The notes under the pieces were generated by a model. The model was not told where the DNA came from and ran no database searches. It saw only the letters and a program-made list of their open reading frames with translations. Source: Plasmodium malariae (taxonomy: Eukaryota > Apicomplexa > Aconoidasida > Haemosporida > Plasmodiidae). Taken from it: a DNA stretch of 64,000 bases. Below are positions 49,235 to 62,039 of the stretch, piece after piece. Position 1 is the first letter of the stretch, and the number at the start of each line of letters is the position of its first letter. Both the position numbers and the translations under genes were made by a program. The stretch covers positions 1,591,501 to 1,655,500 of the forward strand of contig NC_041781.1 in the NCBI RefSeq assembly GCF_900090045.1, given 5' to 3'.

Positions 49235-51610
49235 ATTCCCATTACACACATTTTAGAGGTACAAATAGGAGCAGTATGAAAGTATTGATTTTTTTTTTTT
49301 TTTTTATTATTTCCCTTTTAAGTAATTTCCACAAAATGTGTAACGAACACTGAACGAAAATAAATACATGTGTAAAATTTAATGAGTTTTTTTTTTTTTT
49401 TTAAATTATGCAATAATGTAAACACAGTCTGATTAAGAGTGCTAGCGTTTTTCTTATTTTATTTTACTTTATTTTTTGAGCCTCTTGAAAGGTAGTTAAT
49501 CCTACGTTTAAGTAACAAAGTTTATGAACAAGTCATATAATTTATTCATTTATTTATTTATTTATTCATTTATTTATTTATTCATTTATTTATTTATTCA
49601 TTCATTCATTTATTTATTTATCCATTTATTTATTCATTTTTTTTTTTTTTTTGAAGAAAACAATAGCGGAGAGACGACTATAAAAAAGCTGTTTTACTTT
49701 TTTGTAGCCTTTCTCAGCTGCTTATATCCTTTCTTTAGTAATTAACTTTTTGCATTAATACTAACCGTATTGCTCAAAAGTGTTAAAAGAACATTCTTTT
49801 TTGTTTTGTTATGTTTTGTTTTGTTTTATTTCATTATTTTGTTATTGTCTTCTCTTCTTTCTTTTCTTTTCTTTTCTTTTCTTTTCTTTTTCTTTTTTTT
49901 TTTTTTTTAAGCTTGAGCAGGGCAGGTCAACACATATAAAAAATATTAATTGTACATAATTTTATTCCTATCTTTCTTAATGTGAAATAAAAGAAAACAA
50001 TAAAGTAGAACAATAAATAATAAGCATATTTCCTAAAATAAGATATTAATTTTGATACCTTTTATATGTTAGCTTTTGATATCATTTTATTGATATATTA
50101 AACCATAAATTATTATTCATTTTAAAATATAATAATAAAAATAAATGAAGTTATTTCCCAAAAAAGAAAATACATATCATGATAATGGGAGAAAAATACG
50201 AATAGCTGCAATCATTTTGCATGGTTTATTTATTTGTTCATTCATTTAATTGCGTATTCATTCATTTATTTGCATACTTATTTCCTTATATGTATTTACC
50301 TATATATTTATTATTTATTTATTTTTGCACACATGGAAATTGACATTGTGCTTACACATTCGGTCTTGCGTTTAGAGTTCCATAAGAGCTTAATTCTGTT
50401 ATCAATAAAGGATTTCATATGTAGCACTTAAAATGTAAGAAGCATACTCATTCATAGAAATAATTCAAATATGAAAAATCATAATATGCGCATGCAAATA
50501 AAGTTTTTATACATTTACCCACTGTTGCAAAAGGAACAAGAACATAATAAGGACAGTTAAAAACTGAAAAGTTCTTTCTATTTTTATATATAAAAAGTAT
50601 ACAAAAGCAGTTGCTCATTTTTGCAGCCTATTATTTATTTTATTTATTTTTTTTTAACAGTCCATAGTTTTTGAGTATGAAAATTGTCGCACAAGAAATT
50701 CTGCCTTTAAAAAATACGCGCATGCATATATGTAATAAGTATGTGTGAATATTTACATAAATGTAAATGTATATGTACATATATGCTTGTATGTTTATGC
50801 TTGTATGTTTATGCTTGTATGTTTATGCTTGTATGTTTATGCTTGTATGTTTATGCATGTATGTTTATGTATGTATGTTTATGTATGTATGTACATGTGC
50901 AATATGTTATATCACGCAAAGCTGAAAGAGTTTAAAAATTGGGAACCACTGTTTGAGGTTGCAATAAATGTGCACTACTTTGAAAAAATAAAGCTGTGTG
51001 AAGAGTGTCAAGTAAACAGGAAATGACATAAAAAAATACTTCACAATTAATAGGTCATAAAATAAGGACTAGTAGGATGCTTAGAATTTCTTAAAACAGC
51101 ATATTTTTTATGAATTAATTTCCATAAAATACATGCATGCAACCAAAACATTTTGTGGGCTAAGTTTGCTTTGCGCAGGAATTCTGAACAAGTTAAACAA
51201 CAAAATGAGAATCATCAATAAATACATTAGATCAATTTTTTGTTTCAAACTTATGTCGAAAATAAACATAAACATAAATGTATTTTTTTAATTATTATAT
51301 TTTATAATATTATTATTTTATCTGAATATCTTTTTTTTTTTTTGAAAATATTAAAGCATTAAAATATAAAAAATTTGATATTTTGTTATATATTTCCCTA
51401 TTTTTTTATTTTTATCATTTCACTTATTTCACCCTATTATACATTATACCTTATCATTTCATAAGATCATTATATCATATGCGTATTTTCTGCAACATTT
51501 TAAAGTTGTCTTAATAAGATAGAATATACCCATAAAATTCGTTATTCCATTGTTATATATACGCACATATACATATAAATATATTTATTTACGCATATAA
51601 AGAAGAAAAA
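49235..51610. other. Intergenic region with repeats and exon-like patches
   Basis: Contains a TTTATTTATTCA-type repeat (49540-49640), CTTTT repeats (about 49860-49895) and a 14-bp repeat (50786-50893). Three patches look less random: 49650-49745, 50330-50430 and 50910-51022 (the last encodes KLKEFKNWEPLFEVAINVHY before a stop). I could not join them into a gene; they may be exons of a missed small gene or a non-coding RNA. Confidence 0.4.
50786..50893. repeat. 14-bp tandem repeat TGTTTATGCTTGTA
   Basis: About seven copies; the last copies change GCTTGTA to GCATGTA and GTATGTA. Two overlapping ORFs rich in Cys, Tyr and Val derive from it. Confidence 0.88.
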
Positions 51611-52651
51611 ATGAAATTGGCATTAGGTTTATTCCTCACACTTGCAATAGCAAGTAATTTTGGCTCTCGTTTCTTTGGTTATTTAGCCATGGGCGATTTG
51701 CTTGTATCGGGACAGATGAACAATTCACCCTATACTATGACATTAAGCAAAATGAACACAAAAATTACTAATAATGAACTTAATGACAAACAAGAAGAAC
51801 AGAACAAAAATCTCAGGAGAAAAAGACAAGATGATTCGTCAGATGATGTCAGTAGTAGTGACTCCGATATTCCATTCACAAGTAATGGTGATGATAAAAC
51901 GATAGATGACCAAGTGTCCTATGAAGACTCCGATGGTAATGCAGCACCAGGCAATGCAGCACCAGGCAATGCAGCAATAGGCTATAATGTATTCGATAAT
52001 GCCCCAGGCAATGATGAATTCACTAATGCCCCAGACAATGATGAATTCGCTAATGCCCCAGGCAATGATGAATTCGCTAATTCCCCAGGCAATGCAGCCC
52101 CAGACTATGATGAATTCGCTAATGCCCCAGGCAATGATGAATTCGCTAATGCCCCAGGCAATGATGAATTCGCTAATTCCCCAGGCAATGCAGCACCAGA
52201 CTATAATGAATTCGCTAATGCCCCAGACAATGCAGCACCTGACTATAATGAATTCGCTAATGCCCCTGGCAATGCAGCACCAGACTATGATAAATTCGCT
52301 AATGCCCCTGGCAATGCAGCACCAGATCATGGAGAACACGCTGGGGCATCAATAATATTTAATGGATCGAATGAATCCAAGGATTGTAATGGCGAAAAAA
52401 ATGGAAACATATGGAGAACTGAATGTATATTTGATGATAAGGAAAGAAATAATAACATTAATAGAAAATGGAATGGGAAAATTAATTTTACTATTAATGA
52501 AAAGAATGCTCAAGAAGTAGGACATAATATGGTTTTTCATTTAAATATTTCTTTGATTCCGGGCATGCAACAAGAATACTTAAAAAACATTTACACCGTT
52601 TTAACAGATTTAAAAAAATTGCTTGAAAATGCTCAAAAAAAGGAAAATTAA
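51611..52651 (+). CDS. Secreted tandem-repeat protein, antigen-like
   Basis: Single exon, 346 aa. MKLALGLFLTLAIASNFG is a clear signal peptide. A charged region with a dibasic LRRKRQ (68-73) and Asp/Ser-rich stretch leads into a repeat block (about 109-241) built from NAPGNDEFA (9 aa) and NAAPDYNEFANAPG (14 aa) units, preceded by NAAPG repeats. The C-terminal 100 residues are non-repetitive, with two cysteines (259 and 272) and three possible N-glycosylation sequons, and no TM segment or obvious GPI signal. The DNA of the repeats is far richer in G+C than its surroundings and the units are near-identical, suggesting recent expansion. This is the build of Plasmodium secreted or surface antigens (CSP- or S-antigen-like in layout only). 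It has no thrombospondin domain, so it is not CSP. Family unknown. Confidence 0.85.
   Translation: MKLALGLFLTLAIASNFGSRFFGYLAMGDLLVSGQMNNSPYTMTLSKMNTKITNNELNDKQEEQNKNLRRKRQDDSSDDVSSSDSDIPFTSNGDDKTIDDQVSYEDSDGNAAPGNAAPGNAAIGYNVFDNAPGNDEFTNAPDNDEFANAPGNDEFANSPGNAAPDYDEFANAPGNDEFANAPGNDEFANSPGNAAPDYNEFANAPDNAAPDYNEFANAPGNAAPDYDKFANAPGNAAPDHGEHAGASIIFNGSNESKDCNGEKNGNIWRTECIFDDKERNNNINRKWNGKINFTINEKNAQEVGHNMVFHLNISLIPGMQQEYLKNIYTVLTDLKKLLENAQKKEN
51930..52330 (+). repeat. Coding minisatellite of the secreted repeat protein
   Basis: Units of 27 bp (containing AATGCCCCAGGCAATGATGA) and 42 bp alternate in frame, each with GAATTC. Copies are nearly identical, with mostly third-position or single-residue changes (A/S, G/D, D/N). 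Confidence 0.92.
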
Positions 52652-53464
52652 AATAAAATATATTAAGAAAAAATAAAGGTCACTTTACCATATTTTAGGG
52701 ATTAGCTGTACGTATAATGTCCACTTACTAAGTTGTTCCATTTTTTGAAAAATTAGGATAAGTAACATCTCACATAATGAGAGGGGAGTGGTTTATGCGC
52801 ATATGTACATATACATACATGAATATATACACGTATACATATATGTACATATATTTGTACGCAAGAGTAAATTAAAACAGTCCTGCATCGTATTATATAT
52901 ATATATACTTGCACTGTTTCATAAAATATTTACTCCTATTGATATAAAAGAGAGTTCCATAAAATTTAATACAGTTGTAAATCTTTATTTGTTAATGTAA
53001 CTATTCTGCAAAGTGCACTGAAGCTAGATATATAATTCTTAACATGAGAAATATTTTTTTGTAAAAAAAAAAGAAAAAAAAAAAAATTGAAATAACACTT
53101 GTGTAATTTTACTTGAATAAAATTTATGTCTTACACTTTTTTTTTTTTTGTTTATTTTATTTTTTTTTCGAATTAAAAATTCAAAAACATAATGATGATA
53201 ATTTCATTTTTACATTCAAAATATGAATGTTTTTTCATTTAATTTCAATTGTGGTTGTTTAACAGTCATTTGGAGTAGAGTAAAAAAAAAAAAAAAAAAA
53301 AAAATAGGAGTTGAAAATGCTGACTGGCGCTTGTTTTCCTTTTTTTATCATCAATAATAATGTGTTATTATGGAAGAAGCACGAGTGCAAAAGAAAATTT
53401 GGCTCAAGTTTTTAACTATGTCAAGAGGGTGTACGCGTACGTATAATAAATATGTTTACATGTG

Positions 53465-53705
53465 TTTGTATGTTTGTATGTTTGTACGTTTGTACGTTTG
53501 TACGTTTGTACGTTTGTACGTTTGTACGTTTGTACGTTTGTATGTTTGTATGTTTGTATGTACGTTTGTATGTATATATATATGTGCGTATGTTTATATA
53601 TGTGCGTATGTTTATATGTGTGCGTATGTTTATATGTGTGCGTATGTTTATATGTGTGCGTATGTTTATATGTGGGCGTATGTTTATATGTGTGCGCATG
53701 TCCGT
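53465..53705. repeat. Two adjoining tandem arrays (GTTTGTAC and TGTGCGTATGTTTATA)
   Basis: From 53465 to about 53575 the 8-bp GTTTGTAC/GTTTGTAT repeats about thirteen times. From about 53583 a 16-bp TGTGCGTATGTTTATA unit repeats about seven times. Five overlapping Cys/Val/Tyr or His/Thr ORFs are by-products. Confidence 0.92.
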
Positions 53706-53936
53706 ATGTGCACATAGATAAATATGTTTATGTACATATATATGTGAGCTCCCCCCTTTGCATTAATAGCTTTGCTCAAAATTGAAAGTTCCTTTAGCAT
53801 AAAAATGGAAAATAAAAGAGTGAGGCGAGTATGCAGTATTAACCCTTATTCTCACTTTAAAAATACTAAAAGGCCTTTGACATTTCGATTGATGTCCATA
53901 ATTGATATACATTTTATTACATGTCTTAAAAAATTT

Positions 53937-54308
53937 TCAAACGTTTAAATAAATAACAAGCATGTAAATATGAAAAGGGCTACGATCGTAAACTTTTGTG
54001 AAATAGATGAATTTTATGTAATGCAGAAAGCTTAATAAGTAAATATACAAAATTGTACATAAATTTTTTTTTTTCTTTTTTTTTTTTTTTGTGAAAATTT
54101 TCCAACTTGTAAAATATTTATTTTTAATAACATAGTAGCAATATGACTCTTTTCTTTTATTAGCTAAAAAGAGGGAGCTTATATGTGAGAATAGCGCCTT
54201 TTGTGTGCCACAAATTAAGGCTTTTTTAAATTCGAAGTTGCCTACATATTCATATGTATTGCATTTACTTATGTACGCGTATGTACATAAATATATGTAT
54301 ATACTCAT
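53937..54308 (-). CDS. Possible small hypothetical protein
   Basis: A 123-residue ORF whose first 65 codons look protein-like (YVGNFEFKKALICGTQKALF and onward, with mixed codons and no repeats), then a poly-Lys tract and a hydrophobic tail. No signal peptide and no recognised domain. It may be a real small gene, an exon of one, or chance. It lies alone between two plus-strand genes. Confidence 0.25.
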   Translation of the reverse strand: MSIYIYLCTYAYISKCNTYEYVGNFEFKKALICGTQKALFSHISSLFLANKRKESYCYYVIKNKYFTSWKIFTKKKKKKKKNLCTILYIYLLSFLHYIKFIYFTKVYDRSPFHIYMLVIYLNV

Positions 54309-55150
54309 GAACTTCTACTACGTAAGTACGTACATACATTCACTTACATAAATTGGGAAGGGGGAGAGGAAAAAAAAAAAAAAAAGGAAAAGAAGGCCTC
54401 TGACCCATTTTAATACTCGAGGAACGTAGAGTCTTTAAAATGAAAATTGTTTAGATGAATTTTAAATTTTAAGTCGTGCAAGCTGTAACTATATTATTAA
54501 TACGTACATGCGCACATACATACATATATGTATACATCCGCTTATTTATGTATATGAATGTAAGTGCAGAAATTTTTTTTTTTTTTTAATTAGTTACGTT
54601 TCTTGAATAGATACATTTATGGGTGTGTTTCCCCACAAAACATTTTTTTAATTCATTAATTTGTTATTTACCGGATTTTCATATTAACCAAGTTCTTTTT
54701 ATTTCTTTTTATGCCTTTTTATTCATTTTTCCATCTTTTTGTGCCCATTTGTATTTTTTCATTTTGATTTATTTTCATTAGCATTTTTATTTTCTTTTTC
54801 ATTTTCGTTTCATTTCTTTTCACTTTCGTTTCATTTCTTTTCACTTTCGTTTCATTTCTTTTCTCTCTATTTATTATTGAATATTCGTTTTGATAGAGTA
54901 ACTAAAATAAAATTAGGCGCAACGTAAAGTAGTAGCTTATTCATCTTGGAGGAACATGAACATGTACCAACTATCAAGTAAAAACAAAATGTTATATTGG
55001 CATCGCATGCAAAGAATAACTATAGTGCAGTTTTAAAAAGAATAAAGAATTGTAATTATGTACATATATATTTATACATATATGTATCTATATTTTTTTA
55101 TGCATATTTTTGTATAGATAATTAAAGTAAAAATTAAAAAAAAAAATAGC

Positions 55151-56789
55151 ATGATGGAAGGAAAAAATAAGGTAAACAAAAATGAGAGTAAAAAAATACA
55201 AGTACGTGGATAATAATATTACTCATAATAGTTAATTTTGTATATTCATTAGTATACACAAACATGTATGTGTTTTGTTAGCCCATATATATATATATAT
55301 ATTTGACTGCCAACATGTTTCAGCAGTTTAGATGGAATGCATGATATACACATCATGTTCTTCCTCCTCCTCTTCTAATTATTCCAACTGCAGCTGCTTG
55401 AGCAAATGCTTGAATTTGGTTACTCGAGAGAAATAAGTCTTAAAGTTTTGGAGGCCAGCGGGGCGAAAACAAGTATTGCGAAAAAAAGTGAAGCTCGAAA
55501 AAATAAAAAATTAATAAAAGTGAATAAAAGCGAAGCTCGAAAAAATAAAAAATTAATAATAGTAAAGAGTGAAAAATAAGGTTTATGGATTGAGGAAAAT
55601 ATGCGCTATTGTACGTACCAGTGTGTGTGCCATTGCACATATTTATATGTATTCCCAGCACACACCTTTTATACACAATATATAACGAGTTTAATATATA
55701 TATATATATATATATGTTTATGCCATGCTTCATTTGAATAGTTGATGATGCCTTGAATTGGATTGAGCTTACCGAGGATCAGGATATCAGTTGGGACCCT
55801 CCCCCAGTAAACACAAATAATGTAAATGATGATGATAATATAAACAGAGGATCATCAACGAAATTTATAGATGATCCGATGCCCCATAACAGTTCTTATA
55901 GCAATAGTGAAAATAAAATAAAATTAACACCTGAAGAAGCTCGTAAAAAAGCCTTAGAATTACAAAAAAAAATACGTGAAAAGAAATTATTGAAAGAGAA
56001 AGAAGAAGAATTGCAAAAAGAGAAAAATCGAATTGCTATGGCAAAAGAAGTGCAAAAAAGGAGAGAACAATTAGAAGAATATGAAAGAAAAAAATATATA
56101 GAAAATTTAGAAAAAGAAAAAAATGAGCATAAAAAAGAAAAAGAGAAACAACTCGAATTGTTAAGAAGAGAATATGAAGCTAAGTTTGGTATTGCTTATA
56201 AACAAGAAAGTGAAAAAAAAAATATCCAAGATCTAACGGAAAATGAGAAAAGAGAAGAAATTGCTATTTTACTTAATAATTTAAAAAATAAAAATAAAGA
56301 CAAAAAAAAAGAGTTCATAAGCTCTTTAAATATTCTAAAAACTTATTTTACTAATATAAAAGATAACATTTTGGAAAAAAAATTTCAAAAAATTAAAAAG
56401 GAAAATAAAATTTTTGTTGAAAAAATTAAAATATACGAAGAAATGCTCAGTATTTTTTTGCTAGTTGGCTTTGAGGACACAGGTTAGTGCTGAAAAAAAG
56501 GAGGCGTACGTGTGTAAATTATATCTACGCACGTAATTATGTGCATTTGTGCATATGCGTTTATGTGCACATATGTGTATAATAATATACATATTATACA
56601 TGCGTGCTTGCATACATACGTGCTTACGTATATACGCACATACAACGCATTTATTTACAAGCGCACCCATCCAATTTCTTTTTTCCCTATGCAGGCGAAT
56701 TTTATGTTATTAAGAATTATCCTAACACATATTTACTTTCATCAGCTGTCAAGTTTATTGATCTAGTAATTAAAGCATTAGATACATAG
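55151..56789 (+). CDS. UBA-PUB domain protein, probable p97/Cdc48 cofactor
   Basis: Four exons, 55151-55201, 55394-55472, 55742-56482 and 56695-56789, join with correct phases (321 aa). Exons 2 and 3 together form a UBA domain (about residues 18-52): LLEQMLEFGYSREISLKVLE, then ASGAKTIDDALNWI, with the usual GY/GF loop and final helix. A Lys/Glu-rich coiled coil follows (about 95-185), containing LTPEEARKKALELQKKI. The C-terminal 90 residues match a PUB/PUG domain: NILEKKFQKIKKENKIF, then a helix to LLVGFEDTG, completed in exon 4 by EFYVIKNYPNTYLLS. PUB domains bind the C-terminal tail of p97/Cdc48 and UBA binds ubiquitin, so a role in ubiquitin-dependent extraction or ER-associated degradation is likely. 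Start may be 55151 or 55154. Splice sites are inferred. Confidence 0.85.
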
Positions 56790-57309
56790 AGAGCAGAAAT
56801 GTATTATTCAATGGACATAAAAAAAAAAAAAAGAAGAAATGCATGCAGTGGGTAGGCAGCATTCAAAGTTTAATAATAAGGAACGGGGTGATAATAAATA
56901 TAGAGTGCTGGACGAATAATGGAAGAACAAAAGTTGAAAAAAGGATGGGAAAAAAAAAGCAATAAAAGGGGTAAAAAAGGGCTGGTGAAAAATTAACAAT
57001 ATGAAATATGTTCCACCAAGAATTATAATAAAGATTAAAAAAAAATAATTAGCACATATTATTTAATTAGATTTAATCTAACACTTTAAAAATTGACGAA
57101 AAATCAATGAGATCTGCTGCGGTGTGTACGCGTAAGTACGTACACAAATACCTACATATAAAAATATATCTACGTTAATGCTCTAAAACACGTATGCATA
57201 GATAATACATATATGTATATCTACGCTTACGCCTATGTGTGTGCGCGAAACGTATAACTCATGGCTCATTTGTTGGTATACTCATTATTCATGTTATGTT
57301 TATTTCTCT
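56790..57309. other. Short convergent intergenic region
   Basis: It lies between the 3' ends of the UBA-PUB gene and the small membrane protein gene. Poly-A tracts and a purine-rich stretch are present. I see no gene in it. Confidence 0.6.
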
Positions 57310-57648
57310 TTAATACAGAGTACGGTTAAGAGGCGTGTAAACCCATGATACCAATAGGACATGTGTTAGGAAATGAAAAAAATAGATATTTTCACTTTGG
57401 AAAAAAAAAAAAATTTTGGAGTATAATTTGAAATAAATGTATAACAGCTCTTTTTTATTTTTATAACTAAAAGAATTGTACGCTTCTACTAAGCAAACAT
57501 TCATATCCTTTTTGAATTGTATAACTTTTTGATATGTCATATATTTTAAGTTTCTTATATCCGTTATGTTGTTTCTCTGTAAAAAAGGAAAAGCGGGGTG
57601 GGCGTATGGACAGTGCACATATCAATAGGTGCACACACACATATATAA

Positions 57649-57706
<58 letters not shown>

Positions 57707-58587
57707 GCATACTTCGTACGTGTACAATATACACGTATACAAACAAATGTACATATGCAAAAAAGCTTATTCGCGCCATTCTGAGTACATAAAACGTGCA
57801 TCGTGCACAGCGTACAAGTGCAAACAATGCCTGCACAGTTAGTTGTTTTCTTTTCTTACAATAAATAGGCAATTTAATTTCTTCTTTATATGCAAAAACT
57901 TATAGTTATGTAAAAAAAAAATTGCTCTTTTCAAATAATAAAAAGAGGCATTTTTTCGGTGAACCAGTTTATCTTCATAGTTATTTTTACCTACAAAAAG
58001 GGGATGGGCAAAGAAAATACGCATGAACAAGAGTATATATAAATATATACATATACATATATGTATGTGTACATATTCTACACAGTTATATATCTACAAA
58101 GTGTAAAGATACATTTCATTTCAATTTAGAAGTTATATGTGCGTTTAAGTAGATTATTTATTATTTTGTTCTAGCTTGAATGTGCAAGCTGTTCGTTTAA
58201 CATTTCGCATTTTTTTGGAGTCTCTTTTCACACATATTACACGTATGGCATATATCGCACTTAACACTCTCATTTATTAATTTTCACTCATTTTTTTTCT
58301 CATATTTTATTATAAATATTAATTTTTTTTTATATATTGGCGTTTATTTGAGTATTACTGATGATGCTGAACTTGATGAGCTTGTATAACAGATTTTCTT
58401 GAAGCAAATTATTTTTATTTAAAATTTGATTGCACTGTTTAATAATTTTTTCGTTATTTAAAAATTTGGAGTATTTATTTTTTAGAAATTTAAAAAAGAA
58501 TTTTATCCAAGTTATACAAAGAATAATAATAAAAAAGGAGTAAACACATGTATAGGTATCTTTACGAATTAAGTATAGGATATTCAT
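57310..58587 (-). CDS. Small membrane protein of unknown function, three exons
   Basis: Exons 58587-58359, 57990-57860 and 57576-57310 join in phase 1 then phase 0 (GTAATA and GTAAGA donors, TTTTGTAG and TTTTTACAG acceptors), giving 208 aa. The N-terminus has one hydrophobic segment (about 14-33, YSFFIIILCITWIKFFFKF) followed by a basic helix, suggesting a signal-anchored membrane protein. The middle is Lys/Asn-rich with little repetition; exon 3 begins RNNITDIRNLKYMTYQKVIQ. The last 35 residues include a poly-Phe run and a second hydrophobic stretch, and might instead be spliced further. No family motif is seen. Continuity of phase across two introns is the main evidence that it is real. Confidence 0.55.
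57645..57702. repeat. (TA)n tract in intron
   Basis: About 55 bp of TA dinucleotides lie inside the second intron proposed for the small membrane protein. Confidence 0.9.
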
Positions 58588-59021
58588 TAGTACTACTGTT
58601 CTGTTTTTTAAATAAAGTGGAGGAGATTATTTCATGTTTTGTAAAAACTGTTTTACATGTACGACAGTTTGTTCTCTTCATATATGGTATGCATATTACT
58701 TATAAATATATGTAGTAGGCGGGTGTATATATACATATTTTATATGCATAAAGCCATACATACACAATATATGCACCCCTATATATATTTATTTATTAAA
58801 TAATTATACATAAATATATATATATTTTTTTTCATCTATGTTAATATATATCTATACAAACAACATGTTATTATAAAGTTACTGTTCTCTAGCATCCGCG
58901 TTAACATACACTTGTGCGAGCCATGGTACATCGTATATATAACAAGTATACACATAAAAATGTATATATATGTATATATAAATGCATAAACAACATACGT
59001 ACAGCATATACATATGCATGT

Positions 59022-59055
<34 letters not shown>

Positions 59056-61156
59056 CAATTATACTTAAAAAATTACAATCACAAAAATGTAGGTAAAATG
59101 GTAATAAAAAAAAAAACAAAATAAAATAAAAAAAAAGAATTAAAAAGGATAAAAATATGTAAAAAAACAATCATCAAATGTGCTTTTTTTCATTTTCATT
59201 TTTGTAAAACATAATAAGGGTTTTTTTTTCCTTAATTTTAAAATATTACAAATATATATAAATAATATTTATTATATACAATAATACAGTATAAATTATT
59301 TTTTTTATTTTATATATATAATAATATTCTATATAAATATATTCATTTTCTTCGTACTTTTTTTCTTTTTCCTTATTTTGACAGTTTTCGGTTTTGTATT
59401 ATGGTTTTTTTTTTTTTTGTTTATTTTATTTTTACCTCTTTCTATTTTTACATACAATTTAAAATTTTTTTTTACATATTTTCTACATTTTTTATTTTTT
59501 GAATTTTAACTCTTATTACCTCTTACGTTCTGATTTTTTTTTTTTTTAATTTTAATCCTATCTTCTTTATGAACCCATTTATTTTTCAAATATTTTTATA
59601 TTTTTTTTTTTTTGTAGCATGCTATATTATTTATGAGGCTCGATAAAAAAGAAATTAAAAAAATGAGCAAAATGGCAAAATAACAGAATAACAAAATAAA
59701 ATATCAGAATAACATGATAGCAAAATAAAGTTATTTTTTAACATATAATTTAAAAACAAATAATATTATAATTGAAAGATAAATTATTTACATTTTTTTA
59801 CATATGATTAGAATAGAAGATGTGAATGCATAAACTTTTTTTTAAAACGTTTAATAACAATTCAAAAAATTATAGTATTTAAAATTGTATATATATTATA
59901 TTGGTATATATAATAGCCGTAGTGGTGCTCTTATATATTATGTATGTTTATAATAAGTTAACAACGAAATATATAATATTTATTTATTTGCTTATTTGCT
60001 ACCACCTATTTTATTTTACCCATTTTAAGGAGTGATGTAAATATACGTAAATACATATATATATATATATATATATACATATAATACATGATAGAATATT
60101 TGTTGTACATTCATTATATAATAAGTGTCAAGATGAAATTTAATAGACTATTTCACTTCTTTTCAAGTAAAACAAAATGTGAAGAGTGGATGAACGATTT
60201 TTTTTTTTGTTTTTTTTAAATTCTTGAAATTTAAAATTTTTAAAAATGTAAATTTACGGCTAATATATTTATATAAAGTCATGAGAATTTTTTTTAATAT
60301 ATATTTGTTCATCTTTTAGTTTCGCGTAACAAAACTCAAAAAGTTTAATTGTACACTTTAAAAAGAAAGAGAACCTTTGCATGTATAGTTGTTAGACTGC
60401 AATTTTTTTATTCATTTGTTGATACAATCCTCATATATTGAAAAAAAGAAAAATACAAATTTTTTTTTTTAAATTTTCTTGATTTTTATTTGAAAATAGT
60501 TCATTTAAGAATAGACGACTGTATTGGGCATGTTTTCATTAATGCTTCTTTTCCTTTCAAATATGACTCAACTGTTTTATACAATTTTGTATAATAACAG
60601 GGAAACCTTTCATTCATAACAGCTTTTCGCGCATATAATTTTATCTTTCCTGCTTAAGGGGATGTAAATATATGTACTAAACTAAAATATAAACTTATAT
60701 ATTCCTTCAAGTAACCTAACTAAATACATTTTCATAATTTTAATATTAAAAAGGGGAAAGGGGATCTCACTCCTTTTTTTTTTGTGTAGTTTTAACTGTT
60801 ATGTTGAAATAAACTTCAGATAGGGTTTTAAAAAATATGATTCTTCGAATAGCAATTTCCTTTTATTGCATAATGTGGAACTATGTAGATTATTTTATAC
60901 ATATACACATTCATATATATATATATATGTACATTTTTTTTTTTTTATAAAAAAAAGAAAAATAATAACAATATTTTTCTATATGTACAGTAATTTTTAG
61001 CTCAAATTAAAAGCAATATTTTTCGACTTTTCAACTATCTTTACTACCTAACAAAAAGTAATACTAAATTAAAAGGCGGAATACTGAAAAGAATTTAATA
61101 GTACACAAATACGCTCTTTAGCGGGGTTTATGTTCGTACGTATGTACCAATGTATG

Positions 61157-61202
<46 letters not shown>

Positions 61203-62039
61203 CATACATATATTTATGAACAGTCATACAAAGAAAAAAAAAATAGTTCACTCCATACTTATTACATAAAACTTCACCTTCTACAATTGTACATTCATCG
61301 TATTGTTATTTCTTTTATATGCAGTAGCATAAATTTTTTACTTTAAAATAGTGGTCAAAAAGTAGAACATACATATAGCTATTTTTGCATTTTTTTTTTT
61401 TTTTTATTTTATGAACAATTTTTGGATAATTTTAGACAAAAAAAAAAAAAAATAAAAATAATAAAAAAATGAATACTCTCACCTTACGAAAATACAATTG
61501 TTTATTATTTTTTTTACCTGAATTGTTAAGAAAAAATAGAAAGCCAATTTAGGAGCTTCAATTCGCCAAGTTAAGCCTTGCATATATGTGCCTGCGCAGT
61601 GCATTTATATTTATGTATATAAGTATGTGCACATGCACACACACGCACACGTACATATATATTATATGTATATACATATATATTATATGTATATACATAT
61701 ATATTATATATATATACATTTATATGTGTGTATGATATGTATGTGTGTATGATATGTATGCGTGTATGATATGTATGTGTGTATGATATGCATGTGTGTA
61801 TGATATGTATGTGTTTATGGTATATATGTGTGTGTTATTTGCTTGTATGTGTACATACAAATGTGCATGAACCTTTGTTCTCTTAACCGTAAACTTCAGT
61901 GCAGACTGTTCACTGATTTAAAAAAAGACAGTTACAAAATATTCATTATGCCCATTGGGAACACCATAAATTACCTTGCCCTGTTCATGTAAATTTTTAC
62001 AACATTTAATGACTTTACTTGGCTATTCGTGTGTGAAGG
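58588..62039. other. Long intergenic region without supported genes
   Basis: About 3.4 kb holding (TA)n tracts (59024-59052, 60058-60076, 61159-61198), poly-T-rich stretches (59160-59620) and a (TGTATGATATGTATG)n-like repeat at about 61725-61815. Short ORFs are read from these repeats. A slightly more complex patch at 60480-60660 has no recognisable coding or RNA structure. It includes the promoter region of CFAP299. Confidence 0.5.

Larger units (their letters stand above)
52652..55150. other. Intergenic region with microsatellites
   Basis: It contains the GTTTGTAC and 16-bp arrays at 53465-53705, an 18-bp TTTCATTTCTTTTCACTTTC-type repeat at about 54805-54865, and many poly-A/T runs. Apart from the possible small minus-strand ORF at 53937-54308, nothing coding is supported. 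Confidence 0.5.

Noticed and set aside
51839..52355. Two long ORFs (166 and 122 aa) overlapping the secreted repeat protein in other frames.
   Set aside because: They are alternative-frame readings of the same 27/42-bp repeats; only the frame with a signal peptide is coherent.
53370..53785. Five overlapping Cys/Val/Tyr- or His/Thr-rich ORFs.
   Set aside because: All are read from the two tandem arrays.
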